Shown in pieces: positions 1 through 9,606 of a DNA stretch of 29,903 nucleotides (positions are counted from its first letter, which is position 1; each line of letters starts with the position of its first letter). Source of the DNA: CADEFF01 sp964569315. GTDB taxonomy: Bacteria > Pseudomonadota > Alphaproteobacteria > Dongiales > Dongiaceae. Location: NCBI GenBank assembly GCA_964569315.1, contig CAZMUZ010000038.1:1-29903 (forward strand), in the 5' to 3' direction. Made by a program: the position numbers and the translations under genes. The notes under the pieces were generated by a model. It did not search any database. It was not told where the DNA came from and saw only the letters and a list, made by a program, of their open reading frames with translations.

Positions 1-2
1 TG

Positions 3-74
3 CAACAGGCGACGAGCGATCTCGAGCCGCGCTGCCAGGCGGCCAATCCCGCCCGCTCGGCCACCGGCAGCTAG
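3..74 (+). CDS. C-terminal tail of an unidentified protein (partial)
   Basis: An open frame enters from the left edge and reads 23 residues to a TAG at 72-74, ending in -RSATGS. Codon third positions are G/C-rich, as in the real genes here, which supports it being the end of a coding region. The tail is polar with one cysteine and shows no recognisable domain. It lies upstream of the duplicated uvrB 5' end and points the same way. Too little is visible to name a function; a chance open frame at the edge is also possible. Confidence 0.35.
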   Translation, partial: QQATSDLEPRCQAANPARSATGS

Positions 75-135
75 GCTGCCGCCGGTCCGCTCCAGGCGCG
101 TCTTCCCCGGCGGCGTCTTGCGGTATTTTTCGGCC

Positions 136-163
136 CCGGCGCCCTACTCCCGGCGCCCTACTC
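136..163 (+). repeat. Perfect 14-bp tandem duplication
   Basis: The unit CCGGCGCCCTACTC occurs twice back to back (136-149 and 150-163). The second unit runs into CAA, giving CCTACTCAA, which also occurs upstream of intact uvrB at about 2368. The duplication therefore sits inside the leader that is shared by the two uvrB 5' copies and looks like local slippage in the decayed copy. Confidence 0.7.
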
Positions 164-192
164 AATGGCGGGGGGCTATGTCCGGGAGCCTC

Positions 193-321
193 ATGCCGCT
201 GAAATTCGCCGAACCGGTCGTCGCCAAACGCGCGCCCGCCGCCCGCCGCCATCCATGGCCTCGCAAACCGGACCGCTTTTCGAGATCGTTTGACCCGCGC
301 AGCGATGCAGAAGTATCCTAG
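193..321 (+). pseudogene. Decayed second copy of the uvrB 5' end
   Basis: The ATG at 193 opens a frame whose first ten residues, MPLKFAEPVV, are identical to the start of UvrB at 2407. Similarity continues for a few residues (KRAPAA here, ERAAAT there) and then stops at about 245; the frame ends at 321 without the Walker A motif or any helicase sequence. The match also extends upstream: CCTACTCAA and GGGGCTAT precede both ATGs, though with different spacing. The copies differ at synonymous sites (for example CCG/CCC and CTG/CTC), so this is an old or imported duplicate rather than an assembly echo. It cannot encode a functional UvrB. It marks the left edge of a roughly 2.2-kb segment carrying two unrelated genes. 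Confidence 0.6.
290..319 (+). promoter_or_regulatory. Possible promoter for the oxygenase/SDR pair
   Basis: TTGACC at 290-295 is followed after 18 bases by TATCCT at 314-319, in a locally AT-richer stretch that also holds TATATT at 322-327. This is the only promoter-like pair found upstream of the hydroxylase-family gene. It lies just past the point where the uvrB similarity ends, so it would belong to the inserted segment. The assignment rests on consensus matching alone. Confidence 0.3.
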
Positions 322-454
322 TATATTGAATCGAAAGGTTTTGCGAAACTTGCTGGCCCGTCTGCGCATGACGCGTCGGGATTTCTGATGCGTGCATCGT
401 CCGCCTAAGGTGAATTTGCCGATCGCTTCGGAGCGGCTACGAGAAGCATACCGG

Positions 455-1291
455 ATGCCAGTCCCCGTGCGCGACACTGCCCCGGACACCGACCTCGCAA
501 GCCGCGCGGAAGCGGCGTCGACGGCTCGTCGCCGCAAGGGATGGGCAAGGCGCTTCGTCGTCCGCGGCGGCCGCCGCATGTTCAGGCGCCTCAATAATTT
601 CCTGGCTCGGGAATCCAAAGTTCCAGACCGACCACTTCTGGAGAAAAGCGACTTTCCGGTCATCGAGAAACTCGAGGAAAACTGGCAGGTCGTGGGCGCC
701 GAGCTCGATCGGATGCTGGAAATGCGCGACGAGCTGCCTCTGTTCCACGAAATCTCGCCCGATCAGACACGTATCTCGTACGGAGCGAACTGGAAGGTCT
801 TTCTGCTCTGGGGCTTCGGCGTGCGCAGCGAACGAAATTGCCGCCGTTGTCCGCAGACAGCGGCGCTGCTGGAAAGCGTGCCGGGGCTCCAGTCGGCATG
901 GTTTTCAATTCTTGCTCCGGGCTACCAGATACCTGCGCATCGCGGGGTGACCAAAGGAATTCTCCGTGCCCATCTTGGCCTGCGAGTTCCGCAGGACCGC
1001 GAAAGCTGCTGGATGGAAGTCGGGGGCGAGCGGGTAGTCTGGCGTGCGGGCGAAGCGTTCGTATTCGATGACACCTTCAAGCATTGCGTCGCCAACGACA
1101 CCGTCGAGGAGCGCGTTGTCCTCATCGTGGATTTCGACCGGCCGATGCGACCGGCAGGCATGGCCCTGCATCGGCTGATGATCGCCGCACTCAAGCTGAG
1201 CCCCTATTTCCGCGACGCTCGTCGCCATCAGCGATCATGGGAAGTGAAGTTCGAGAACGCCATGGCGACGATGGAGCGGGACCTTAGCTGA
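455..1291 (+). CDS. Aspartyl/asparaginyl beta-hydroxylase-family Fe(II)/2-oxoglutarate oxygenase
   Basis: The C-terminal half has the signature of the Asp/Asn beta-hydroxylase family (PF05118). The segment PAHRG supplies a metal-ligand His (about 162), KGILRAHLGL an Arg (171), and TFKHCVAN the second His (210), followed by EERVVLIVDFDRP with an Arg that would bind 2-oxoglutarate. Known relatives hydroxylate Asp/Asn residues or, as LpxO, the 2-position of lipid A acyl chains; the substrate here is not decided by sequence. The N-terminal 60 residues are basic with no clear membrane span, unlike typical LpxO. ATG 455 was chosen because GAGAAG lies 8 bases upstream; an in-frame GTG at 392 would add 21 residues but has a poor ribosome site. 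The SDR gene follows after 48 bases, probably in one transcript. Codon use is less GC3-biased than in the neighbours, consistent with acquisition. Confidence 0.8.
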   Translation: MPVPVRDTAPDTDLASRAEAASTARRRKGWARRFVVRGGRRMFRRLNNFLARESKVPDRPLLEKSDFPVIEKLEENWQVVGAELDRMLEMRDELPLFHEISPDQTRISYGANWKVFLLWGFGVRSERNCRRCPQTAALLESVPGLQSAWFSILAPGYQIPAHRGVTKGILRAHLGLRVPQDRESCWMEVGGERVVWRAGEAFVFDDTFKHCVANDTVEERVVLIVDFDRPMRPAGMALHRLMIAALKLSPYFRDARRHQRSWEVKFENAMATMERDLS

Positions 1292-1339
1292 CCGCGTTCG
1301 GCCGCCTCCTGGCAGGGCGTTCTCGAGCCAGCTTGCGGG

Positions 1340-2194
1340 ATGGAGTTCCGATTGCAGGCCCATCGAAAGGCCCTTCAGCAGAATCGGCGCGGCTTGACCG
1401 TTATCACCGGCGCATCGTCGGGCATCGGCCGCGGACTCGCGATCGAACTCGCACGCCGCGGGGAGTCGGTGGCCCTGTTGGCCCGGCGTCGGAATTTGCT
1501 CGAGGAAGTCGCTGATGCCATCCGCGCGGCCGACGGCCGCGCCGCCGTATATGCCTGCGACGTAACCGACCGGGCAGAGGTGCTTGCGACATTCGAGGAA
1601 CTCGAGCGCAACGGCGGCCCGATCGACCGTGTCGTGGCCAACGCCGGGGGCGGTTACCGGGTTCCCGGCGAGCGGCTCAGCGGCACGGATATCGAGGCCA
1701 TGCTCGCCGTAAACCTTGTCGGCGCGGTGAATTGTGTAGAGGCGGCGCTACCCGGAATGCGCGCCCGAGGACGGGGCCATCTCGTTTTCATGAGCAGCCT
1801 TGCCGCGAAAGTCGGCCTGCCGCAGGCGTCCGCCTACTCGGCCGCCAAGGCTGCTGTCGCCGCTTTGGGCGAAAGCTTGCGGGTGGAGCTACAACCCGAA
1901 GGCATCGATGTGACGGTGCTGATGCCCGGATTCGTGCGCACCCGCGAACGTCGCAAGCGACGTCCCTTCGAGCTCCCGCTGGAACGGGCCGTGGAGCGGA
2001 TGGCCGGGGCGATCATGAATCGGCGTGCGACCTGCCGCTTTCCCTGGACCCTGGTCGCGCTGGTCGCGCTTGCGGGCGCATTGCCCGCATCGTTCCGAGG
2101 CGCGGTGCTCCGCCGTACCGTCAAACGACCGACCGACGCTCGGAGTGCCGTTGATCCCAAGATCCGGGGCGGCGATCGCGGCGGGGAGCCATGA
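1340..2194 (+). CDS. Short-chain dehydrogenase/reductase (SDR), classical type
   Basis: A 284-aa Rossmann-fold oxidoreductase. The cofactor motif TGASSGIG is at residues 23-30, NAG at 101-103, structural Asn125, Ser152/153 and the catalytic YxxxK at Tyr166/Lys170, all in classical-SDR order and spacing. RR at 49-50, after the second strand, suggests NADP(H) (inference). The last 60 residues include a hydrophobic stretch (about 234-250) and a basic tail, as in membrane-associated SDRs that act on lipids or sterols; the substrate is unknown. The ATG at 1340 has only a weak upstream GCGGG. It lies 48 bases after the oxygenase gene and both sit between the two uvrB 5' copies, so the pair was probably gained together and may act on the same, perhaps lipid, substrate. 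Confidence 0.85.
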   Translation: MEFRLQAHRKALQQNRRGLTVITGASSGIGRGLAIELARRGESVALLARRRNLLEEVADAIRAADGRAAVYACDVTDRAEVLATFEELERNGGPIDRVVANAGGGYRVPGERLSGTDIEAMLAVNLVGAVNCVEAALPGMRARGRGHLVFMSSLAAKVGLPQASAYSAAKAAVAALGESLRVELQPEGIDVTVLMPGFVRTRERRKRRPFELPLERAVERMAGAIMNRRATCRFPWTLVALVALAGALPASFRGAVLRRTVKRPTDARSAVDPKIRGGDRGGEP

Positions 2195-2371
2195 CCCGTG
2201 GTGCCGGACCGTTGGCCCGCCCTCGTCCGAGCGGTCGATCGATAGGCCGGCCTGGGTCAGGAACCGATGGGTGCCGCCGGTCTGCAACCTGACGTCGGTC
2301 GGCCGCTGGCACCGCCAAGGTCGCTGCCTCTTGGCCTCGCCGGCGCACCGCTTTCGCCCCGGCCGCACCTA

Positions 2372-2400
2372 CTCAAACCGGCCTCGAGGGGCTATATGAT
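2372..2400 (+). promoter_or_regulatory. Candidate uvrB promoter, possibly giving a leaderless message
   Basis: TATGAT at 2395-2400 ends six bases before the uvrB ATG, so transcription from it would start at or next to the start codon. The hexamer 17 bases upstream, CTCAAA, is a poor -35. The only purine-rich ribosome site, GAGGGG at 2386-2391, is about 15 bases from the ATG, which is too far to be ideal. No alphaproteobacterial LexA box (GTTC N7 GTTC) was seen here. The same GGGGCTAT block precedes the decayed copy. Confidence 0.35.
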
Positions 2401-2406
2401 CGCTCC

Positions 2407-4575
<2,169 letters not shown>

Positions 4576-4692
4576 CCGGTCGCACCTGCCCCTCGACACC
4601 GACGCGCCCCGCGCACAAGGGCTTCGCGGTCGATCCCGTGGCGAGGCTTCCGCGGCACACCGACCGAATCGGCAAGGCGCGCGATAAGTCCC

Positions 4693-4878
4693 CTATTTCT
4701 CGATGCGCCCCGCATCCACCCGGACCGGCTCGAACTCCGGCTTCGTGGTGACGGCGCGGAGAAACGCGTGGAATTTTGCAATCAGGCGGGCTTCGGCTTC
4801 CTCTGCCGTGCCGCCCGGATGGGCCCGGAGATGCGCCGCCGAGAGGATCGCCGCCGCCACCTTGTCGCCCTCTTCCAT
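4693..4878 (-). CDS. Small hypothetical protein, 61 aa
   Basis: A 61-residue minus-strand gene with a perfect ribosome site: AGGAGG lies 7 bases before the ATG at 4878, which fixes the start. The sequence is soluble, charged and probably helical (MEEGDKVAAAILSAAHL, then TAEEAEARLIAKFHAFLRAV), with no signal peptide or membrane segment. I do not recognise the family. It converges on uvrB, ending 118 bases from its stop, and is divergent from the cupin gene. The helical region AEARLIAKFHAFL suggests a small protein-binding module, but that is only a guess. A longer frame upstream of 4878 is open but lacks a ribosome site. Confidence 0.7.
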   Translation of the reverse strand: MEEGDKVAAAILSAAHLRAHPGGTAEEAEARLIAKFHAFLRAVTTKPEFEPVRVDAGRIEK

Positions 4879-5026
4879 CGCTGCCTCCTGATCGGGTGAG
4901 ACGCACTCATACACCCGCGGGCGCGTTCCCGTCGCCGATCTCGGCGGCCGGCCACTCCGGCGGCCGATTTGACCGCCGAAGCGACGCAGGCCACCATGCC
5001 GGCCGCGCCCGAGAGGGGAGACGCCC

Positions 5027-5536
5027 ATGTCCGACTCCGAGACTGCCGGCTCCAAGACCGCCGTTCCCGCGCCCGCCGTCGGATTCGACCCGCTTGCGGT
5101 CAAATCCCGCAAAGGCTCCAGCTACCCCGACGCCTTCCGCAGGGTCGTGGGCGAGCGCGAAAAGCGCGCCCTCGGCGATGCGGCCGGGCTCACGCAGTTC
5201 GGCGTCAATCTCGTGCATCTGCCGCCCGGCGCCTGGTCCGCGCAGCGCCACTGGCATAGCGGGGAAGACGAGTTCGTCTATCTTGTGGAAGGCGAGCTCA
5301 CGCTCGTCACCGATGCGGGCGAACAGAGCCTGAAGGCCGGTATGACGGCAGGCTTCCCCGCCGGCCATCGTGACGGGCATCATCTCGTCAACCGCTCCGG
5401 GGCGACGGCCGTCTATCTCGAGATCGGCACGCGCTCGGACACGGACGAGTGCCGCTATCCCGACATCGATCTGCATCTAAAGCCCGATGCCGCGGGAGAG
5501 CCTTTGTGGCTGCACAAGGACGGCCGCGCCTACTGA
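5027..5536 (+). CDS. Cupin-domain protein
   Basis: A 169-aa single-domain cupin. Motif 1 is RHWHSGEDEFVYLVEGE, with metal-ligand His75, His77 and Glu82; motif 2 is GFPAGHRDGHHLVNRS, with His118 or His119 as the last ligand. The beta-barrel spans about 55-135. A longer N-terminal region containing SSYPDAFRRVVGEREKRALGDAAGL precedes it, as in a common bacterial family of unassigned cupins. The enzyme activity or ligand cannot be read from sequence; a metal-dependent small-molecule role is likely. The start is set by GAGAGGGGAG shortly upstream of the ATG at 5027. The MAPEG gene follows 22 bases after the stop, so the two are probably co-transcribed. Confidence 0.88.
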   Translation: MSDSETAGSKTAVPAPAVGFDPLAVKSRKGSSYPDAFRRVVGEREKRALGDAAGLTQFGVNLVHLPPGAWSAQRHWHSGEDEFVYLVEGELTLVTDAGEQSLKAGMTAGFPAGHRDGHHLVNRSGATAVYLEIGTRSDTDECRYPDIDLHLKPDAAGEPLWLHKDGRAY

Positions 5537-5558
5537 ATGGCTTCGGGAGAACGCTCCG

Positions 5559-5966
5559 ATGATCCTGCCCTATGTACTGACCGGTTTCGTCACCCTCGCC
5601 GCCCTCCTCCTCTATTTCGCCATCTGCTTCCGCGTCGGCTATCTCCGCGGCAAGCTCGGGATCGATCCGCCGGCGATCGACGGCCCGGTTCCGTTCCTGC
5701 GCGCGCGCGGCGTCCATGCCAACACGCTCGAGCAGCTCGTGCTGTTCCTGCCGGCGCTCTGGCTCTTCGCCCTCACCATGGGGGATCGCATCGCGGCCCT
5801 GCTCGGGGTCGTGTGGCTCGTCGCCCGGGTGGGCTATGCGCTGGTCTATTACCGCGATCCGACGAAGCGCATCCCGCTTTTCATGATCGGGGTGCTGGCG
5901 ACCCTGGCGCTGCTGCTGGGCTCGCTGATCGGGCTCCTGCTGGTCGCCCGGGTCGCCTGGGCCTGA
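5559..5966 (+). CDS. MAPEG-family integral membrane protein
   Basis: A 135-aa membrane protein of the MAPEG family (PF01124; glutathione/eicosanoid-type enzymes). It has four hydrophobic spans: about 3-24, 60-80, 84-100 and 108-133. The family pattern FLRARGVHANTLEQLVLFLPALWL carries the conserved Arg and the xHxNxxE motif in the loop after helix 1, and GYALVYYRDPTKR follows helix 3. Eukaryotic members act on glutathione conjugates and leukotrienes; most bacterial members have no assigned substrate. ATG 5559 was chosen because GGGAGA lies 8 bases upstream and the upstream in-frame residues overlap the cupin gene. It is probably co-transcribed with the cupin gene. Confidence 0.88.
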   Translation: MILPYVLTGFVTLAALLLYFAICFRVGYLRGKLGIDPPAIDGPVPFLRARGVHANTLEQLVLFLPALWLFALTMGDRIAALLGVVWLVARVGYALVYYRDPTKRIPLFMIGVLATLALLLGSLIGLLLVARVAWA

Positions 5967-6060
5967 CGCCCGCCCGGCGATTAGCCTTCACGCGGGACGG
6001 TCTTGCCCTCCGACCCGCCCCGCGCCATCTCTAGAGTTATCCCCGCGAAAGGTTCCCCGC

Positions 6061-6468
6061 ATGACAGAGAAAATCCAGAAGACCGACGAGGAGTGGCGCC
6101 GCGAACTCACGCCGGAGCAGTATCGCGTCACCCGCAAGCATGGCACCGAGCCCGCTTTCACCGGCGAGTACAACAAGGCGAAGACGCCCGGCACCTACAA
6201 ATGCATCTGCTGCGGCGAGCCGCTCTTCCGGTCCGACGACAAATACGATTCCGGCAGCGGCTGGCCGAGCTTCACCCGGCCGAAATCGGACGCCGCCGTC
6301 GGCACCTCGACCGACCGGAGCCACATGATGACGCGCACCGAGGTTCATTGCGCCCGTTGCGCCGCCCATCTGGGCCATGTGTTCCCGGACGGCCCCGCGC
6401 CGACGGGCCTCCGCTACTGCGTCAATTCCGCCTCGCTGAAGCTCGAGCCGGAAGACGGCAAGGGCTGA
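6061..6468 (+). CDS. msrB: MsrB, peptide-methionine (R)-S-oxide reductase
   Basis: This enzyme reduces the R-epimer of methionine sulfoxide in oxidised proteins, using thioredoxin. The 135-aa protein covers the whole SelR domain. Two CxxC pairs, Cys48/Cys51 and Cys97/Cys100, form the structural zinc site. The catalytic cysteine is Cys120 in RYCVNSASL, and the substrate-pocket SGWPSF, VHCARC and LGHVFPDG motifs are present. There is no signal peptide, so it is cytoplasmic. GAAAGG lies about 8 bases before the ATG, and TAGAGTTAT further upstream could be a -10 element of its own promoter. It is near-full length for the family. Confidence 0.97.
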   Translation: MTEKIQKTDEEWRRELTPEQYRVTRKHGTEPAFTGEYNKAKTPGTYKCICCGEPLFRSDDKYDSGSGWPSFTRPKSDAAVGTSTDRSHMMTRTEVHCARCAAHLGHVFPDGPAPTGLRYCVNSASLKLEPEDGKG

Positions 6469-6528
6469 GCCGCCGCCGTTCGGGACGCGGCCCGATCCGA
6501 TAGACGAAGGGGGAACGATCGGGCCGCC

Positions 6529-7098
6529 ATGAAAGTCCTGACCGTGCTTTGCCATCCCCGGCGGACGTCGCTGACGGCGGCGCTCGCCATGCGGTTCCGC
6601 AGCGGCCTCGAGGCCGCGGGCCATGCGGGCGAGCTCGCCGACCTCTATGCCGAGAAGTTCGATCCCGTTCTCCTGCCGCCGGACGAGCCAGACTGGGCCG
6701 ACCAACGCAAGCGCTACAGCGATGCCGTGCTGGCCGAGCAGGCCCGGATCGAGCGCCATGAGGCAATCGCCCTGGTCTTTCCGGTCTGGTGGTGGTCGAT
6801 GCCCGCCATGCTCAAGGGCTGGATCGACCGCGTGTGGAACCGCGGCTGGGCCTATGACGGCGGCAAGCTTCCGCTGACGCGCGGCCTGCTCCTCGGCGTC
6901 GCCGCCGGAAGCTCGCGAAGCTATCGGGGCAAGGGCTACGGCCCGGCCATGGAGGCGCAGCTCGTCGAGGGCATGCTGCGGTTCTGCGGCGTACCTCAGT
7001 CGAGGCTCGAGCTTTTCCACGACGTGCTGGACGACGACCCGATCCGCGACGCGGCCCTCGAGCGGGCGGAGCGGCTCGGCCGCGAATTCGCCGCCTGA
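6529..7098 (+). CDS. Flavodoxin-fold NAD(P)H oxidoreductase (KefF/MdaB-like)
   Basis: A 189-aa protein of the NAD(P)H dehydrogenase (quinone) family (PF02525). The N-terminal strand and phosphate loop, LTVLCHPRRTSLTAALA, bind FMN or FAD phosphate. FPVWWWSMPAMLKGWIDRVWNRGWAY is the family's active-site block, followed by GVAAGSS for the isoalloxazine. It should carry out two-electron reduction of quinones or similar acceptors in the cytoplasm. It converges on a CPA2-type cation/proton antiporter only 50 bases away. In E. coli the homologous KefF is an activating partner of the KefC antiporter, so a functional link is plausible but inferred. The ribosome site (AGGGGG, about 15 bases upstream) is weakly placed. 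Confidence 0.88.
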   Translation: MKVLTVLCHPRRTSLTAALAMRFRSGLEAAGHAGELADLYAEKFDPVLLPPDEPDWADQRKRYSDAVLAEQARIERHEAIALVFPVWWWSMPAMLKGWIDRVWNRGWAYDGGKLPLTRGLLLGVAAGSSRSYRGKGYGPAMEAQLVEGMLRFCGVPQSRLELFHDVLDDDPIRDAALERAERLGREFAA

Positions 7099-7116
7099 AG
7101 CCGCGCTTTCGGCCCC

Positions 7117-7138
7117 GGGACGCTTGCGTTTGCGTCCC
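7117..7138. terminator. Hairpin between two converging genes
   Basis: GGGACGC at 7117-7123 pairs with GCGTCCC at 7132-7138 around an 8-base loop, in the 50-bp gap between the oxidoreductase stop and the antiporter stop. There is no clear T-run on either side, so efficient intrinsic termination is uncertain. Confidence 0.4.
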
Positions 7139-7148
7139 CGCGCGGGCC

Positions 7149-8906
7149 TCAGCCCTGTTCCTGGCCTTGCGCCTCGCCCGGCATCAGGGCCGCCGCCGGT
7201 TGCCGGTTCTCCGCGCTCCGCTTTGCGGCCATCGCATCGAGCTTCGTGCGCAGCGTCGGATGCCGGCCGATGAATTGCCGGAACTCGCGGACGCCGAGCG
7301 TCAGGAACTGGCAGTAGTCGATCGCCGTCACGTCGGCCGTGCGACGCTCGCCGCTGAGCAGCGCCATCTCGCCGAAGAAATCGCCGGGCCCGAGGCGGAT
7401 TTTGCGGCCCGCGACGGCGACTTCGACCGCGCCGGCCGCGATGAAGAAGATCGCATCGGCGCGGTCGCCGGTGCGGATCACCCGCTCGCCGGGTTCCGCC
7501 GAGCGCGGCTTGAAGAGGCCGAGCAGCTCCTCGCGCGTCTCCGGATCGAGATCGCCGAACAGCGGAAACTTCTCCACCAGCTCCCGGCCGCGGAGCGCGG
7601 CCTGGGCGGCGCGCGCCTCGGCCCGCTTGCGCGTCTCCTGCAGGTCATGCTCGAGCCGGACGGAGCGCGGATTCGGCGCCGGCGCGATCCCGGCGCGCAG
7701 CAGCCGCGCGGCATTCCAGCGTTCGATCCGCGCCGCCGCGGCGAAGGCGAGCGGATTCAAGGTGATCGAGAGCAGCGCGCCGGCGAGGATGAGGTCCCGC
7801 CCCTCGGGCGGCAGCAGGCCCAGCGCGATGCCGAGCCCGGCGAGGATGAAGGAGAACTCGCCGATCTGGGCGAGGCTCGCAGAGACGGTGAGCGCGCTCG
7901 AGAGCGGATATCCCAGTGCCAGCACGATGGCAAACGCCACCAGCGACTTCCCGATCAGGATCAGCAGCAGCACCGCGGCGACCGCCAGCGGCTCGTTCAC
8001 CAGCACCATCGGGTCGAACAGCATGCCGACCGACACGAAGAAGAGAACGGCGAAGGCGTCCTGCAGCGGCAGCGAGTCCGCGGCCGCCTTGTGGCTGAAG
8101 GAGGATTCGCTCAGCACCACGCCGGCGAAGAAGGCGCCGAGCGCAAAGGAGACGCCGAAGAGCTGGGCGGAGCCGAAGGCGATCCCGAGCGCCACCGCGA
8201 GCACGGAGAGGGTGAAAAGCTCGCGCGATCCGACGCGCGCCACCTGGCCGAGGAGCCAGGGCACGACGCGCGGGCCCAGGACGAGGGAGATGGTGACGAA
8301 GATCGCGACCTTGCCGAGGGTGAGCGCGAGGGTGAGCAGCAGATTCCCGCTGCCGCCCTGCGCCGGGTCGGCCCGCCCGCCGAGCGCTTCCGCGAAGGCC
8401 GGCAGCAGCACCAGCGCCAGCACCATGGCGAGATCCTCGACGATCAGCCAGCCGACCGCGATCCTGCCATTGACCGTATCGACGGCGTTGCGCTCGTCGA
8501 GCGCCCGCAGCAGCACCACGGTGCTGGCGACGGAAAGGGCGAGGCCGAGGACGATGCCGGCGCCCAATGTCCAGCCCCAGCTCATCGCCATGACGGCGCC
8601 GATCGCGGTCGCGACGACGATCTGGGCGACGGCGCCGGGGATGGCGATGCGCCGCACCGCCATCAGATCGGCCGCGGAGAAATGCAAGCCGACGCCGAAC
8701 ATCAGCAGGATGACGCCGATCTCGGCGAGCTCCTGGGCAAGGCCCACATCGGCTATCACGCCGGGGGTAAAGGGACCGATCGCGACGCCGGCGAGGAGAT
8801 ATCCCACCAGCGGCGGCAGCCCCATGCGGATCGCGGCGAATCCGAAGGCGAAGGCCACGACGAGCCCCATCGCGACCGTGGCGATCAAGGAAGCGTCGTG
8901 ATGCAT
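7149..8906 (-). CDS. CPA2-family cation/proton antiporter with C-terminal cyclic-nucleotide-binding domain
   Basis: A 585-aa inner-membrane protein. Residues 1 to about 395 form a Na+/H+-exchanger domain (PF00999) with about 12 hydrophobic segments. YbaL/Kef-like blocks are present, including LPPLVGYLLAGVAIGPFTPG, GWLIVEDLAMVLALVLLP and SLPLQDAFAVLFFVSVGMLFDP. E. coli YbaL has a TrkA-N/RCK domain after the membrane part. Here that domain is absent and residues 447-550 instead form a cNMP-binding domain (FPLFGDLDPE onward) with the phosphate-binding cassette GDFFGEMALLSGERRTADV at 508-526. A charged, probably coiled linker (about 415-446) joins the two. The start at 8906 follows GAGGAG by about 6 bases. 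It should exchange K+ or Na+ for H+, gated by a nucleotide rather than NAD(H)/glutathione (inference). Confidence 0.93.
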   Translation of the reverse strand: MHHDASLIATVAMGLVVAFAFGFAAIRMGLPPLVGYLLAGVAIGPFTPGVIADVGLAQELAEIGVILLMFGVGLHFSAADLMAVRRIAIPGAVAQIVVATAIGAVMAMSWGWTLGAGIVLGLALSVASTVVLLRALDERNAVDTVNGRIAVGWLIVEDLAMVLALVLLPAFAEALGGRADPAQGGSGNLLLTLALTLGKVAIFVTISLVLGPRVVPWLLGQVARVGSRELFTLSVLAVALGIAFGSAQLFGVSFALGAFFAGVVLSESSFSHKAAADSLPLQDAFAVLFFVSVGMLFDPMVLVNEPLAVAAVLLLILIGKSLVAFAIVLALGYPLSSALTVSASLAQIGEFSFILAGLGIALGLLPPEGRDLILAGALLSITLNPLAFAAAARIERWNAARLLRAGIAPAPNPRSVRLEHDLQETRKRAEARAAQAALRGRELVEKFPLFGDLDPETREELLGLFKPRSAEPGERVIRTGDRADAIFFIAAGAVEVAVAGRKIRLGPGDFFGEMALLSGERRTADVTAIDYCQFLTLGVREFRQFIGRHPTLRTKLDAMAAKRSAENRQPAAALMPGEAQGQEQG

Positions 8907-9070
8907 GAAAACTCCTCGGGCGGGCGCGGAGCGCCCTAGGGGCGCCGGGCCGGACTTTTGCGGTCCTGTTCGACGGCGGACCGCTCGAGGCCGTCCGCCG
9001 CCCGCATCATGCTTGCGCGGAGCCGGCCTGTCACCCCTTCCGATGGGCGGGCGGCCGCCCCGGCGCGCCG

Positions 9071-9477
9071 CTATTCCCGATCGACGCACGGCAGGCCCGC
9101 GAGCGCCGTCACCCAGGGCAGCGCCGAACGCCACCAATATTGCTTCTGCGGCGGCAGCGCCGCGCGCTGGCGCGCCGTGCCGAGCCGCAGATTGTAGGTC
9201 CTGGGTCCCTCGCCGACCGAGGTCGAATAGATCGGGCTGCCGCACGCGCCGCAGAAGGCCTGAACCCGGGGCGTGCCGCTGTCAGCCGTCGTCTTGATGT
9301 AGATCTTCGGTTCGCCCCGCATCGAAAAATCCCGCTCGGGGATCGATACCGTCGCGCGGAACGCCGTGCCGGTGAGGCGCCGGCATCGGTGCAGCGGCAG
9401 AGCTCCACGCACGCGGGATCGACGATCTCGGCCTCGTAACCGATGCGGCCGCAATGGCAGGCGCCGTCGATCCTCAT
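9071..9477 (-). pseudogene. GFA/CENP-V family zinc protein, interrupted by a one-base deletion
   Basis: The ATG at 9477 has GGGAGG 5 bases upstream and encodes MRIDGACHCGRIGYEAEI...ELCRCTD, the N-terminal CxCG...CxC zinc-binding half of a GFA domain (PF04828). The continuation, CRRLTGTAFRATVSIP...FCGACGSPIYS...DRE, lies in another frame and ends at 9071. Inserting one T after GAT at about 9385 (GATGC to GATTGC) restores CTDCRRLTGTAF and a 135-aa protein of normal length with all zinc cysteines. As written, translation leaves the domain after CTD and continues in an unrelated frame. Both halves keep family residues, so the lesion is recent or is a sequencing error. Members are often annotated as glutathione-dependent formaldehyde-activating enzymes, but most have unknown substrates. 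Confidence 0.85.
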
Positions 9478-9548
9478 GCCAACCTCCCTTGCGGAAAATG
9501 CGGAGGGAAGCTTGGCATGACGACCGGCCCGCCGAAACCGATCGGCGC

Positions 9549-9584
9549 AAAAAAACGCGGCGCCGGATTTGCTCCGGCGCCGCG
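9549..9584 (-). terminator. Rho-independent terminator of the lipoprotein gene
   Basis: A perfect 12-bp GC-rich stem (9556-9567 with 9573-9584) closes on a 5-base loop. On the minus strand it is followed at once by seven T residues (9555-9549). It begins 23 bases past the stop of the lipoprotein gene at 9607. The same hairpin lies upstream of the broken GFA gene and insulates it. Confidence 0.92.
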
Positions 9585-9606
9585 CCAATGATTCTTTGGT
9601 CCGAGG

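Noticed and set aside
7167..8939. 590-codon open frame on plus across the antiporter
   Set aside because: It is antisense to a clear membrane transporter; the product is rich in Arg, Asp, Glu, Gln and His as expected from reversing a hydrophobic high-GC gene.
9109..9588. Single 159-codon frame over the GFA locus
   Set aside because: Only its N-terminal GFA half (from 9477) is family-like; after CTD the sequence is arginine/serine-rich noise, so the locus is better described as frameshifted.
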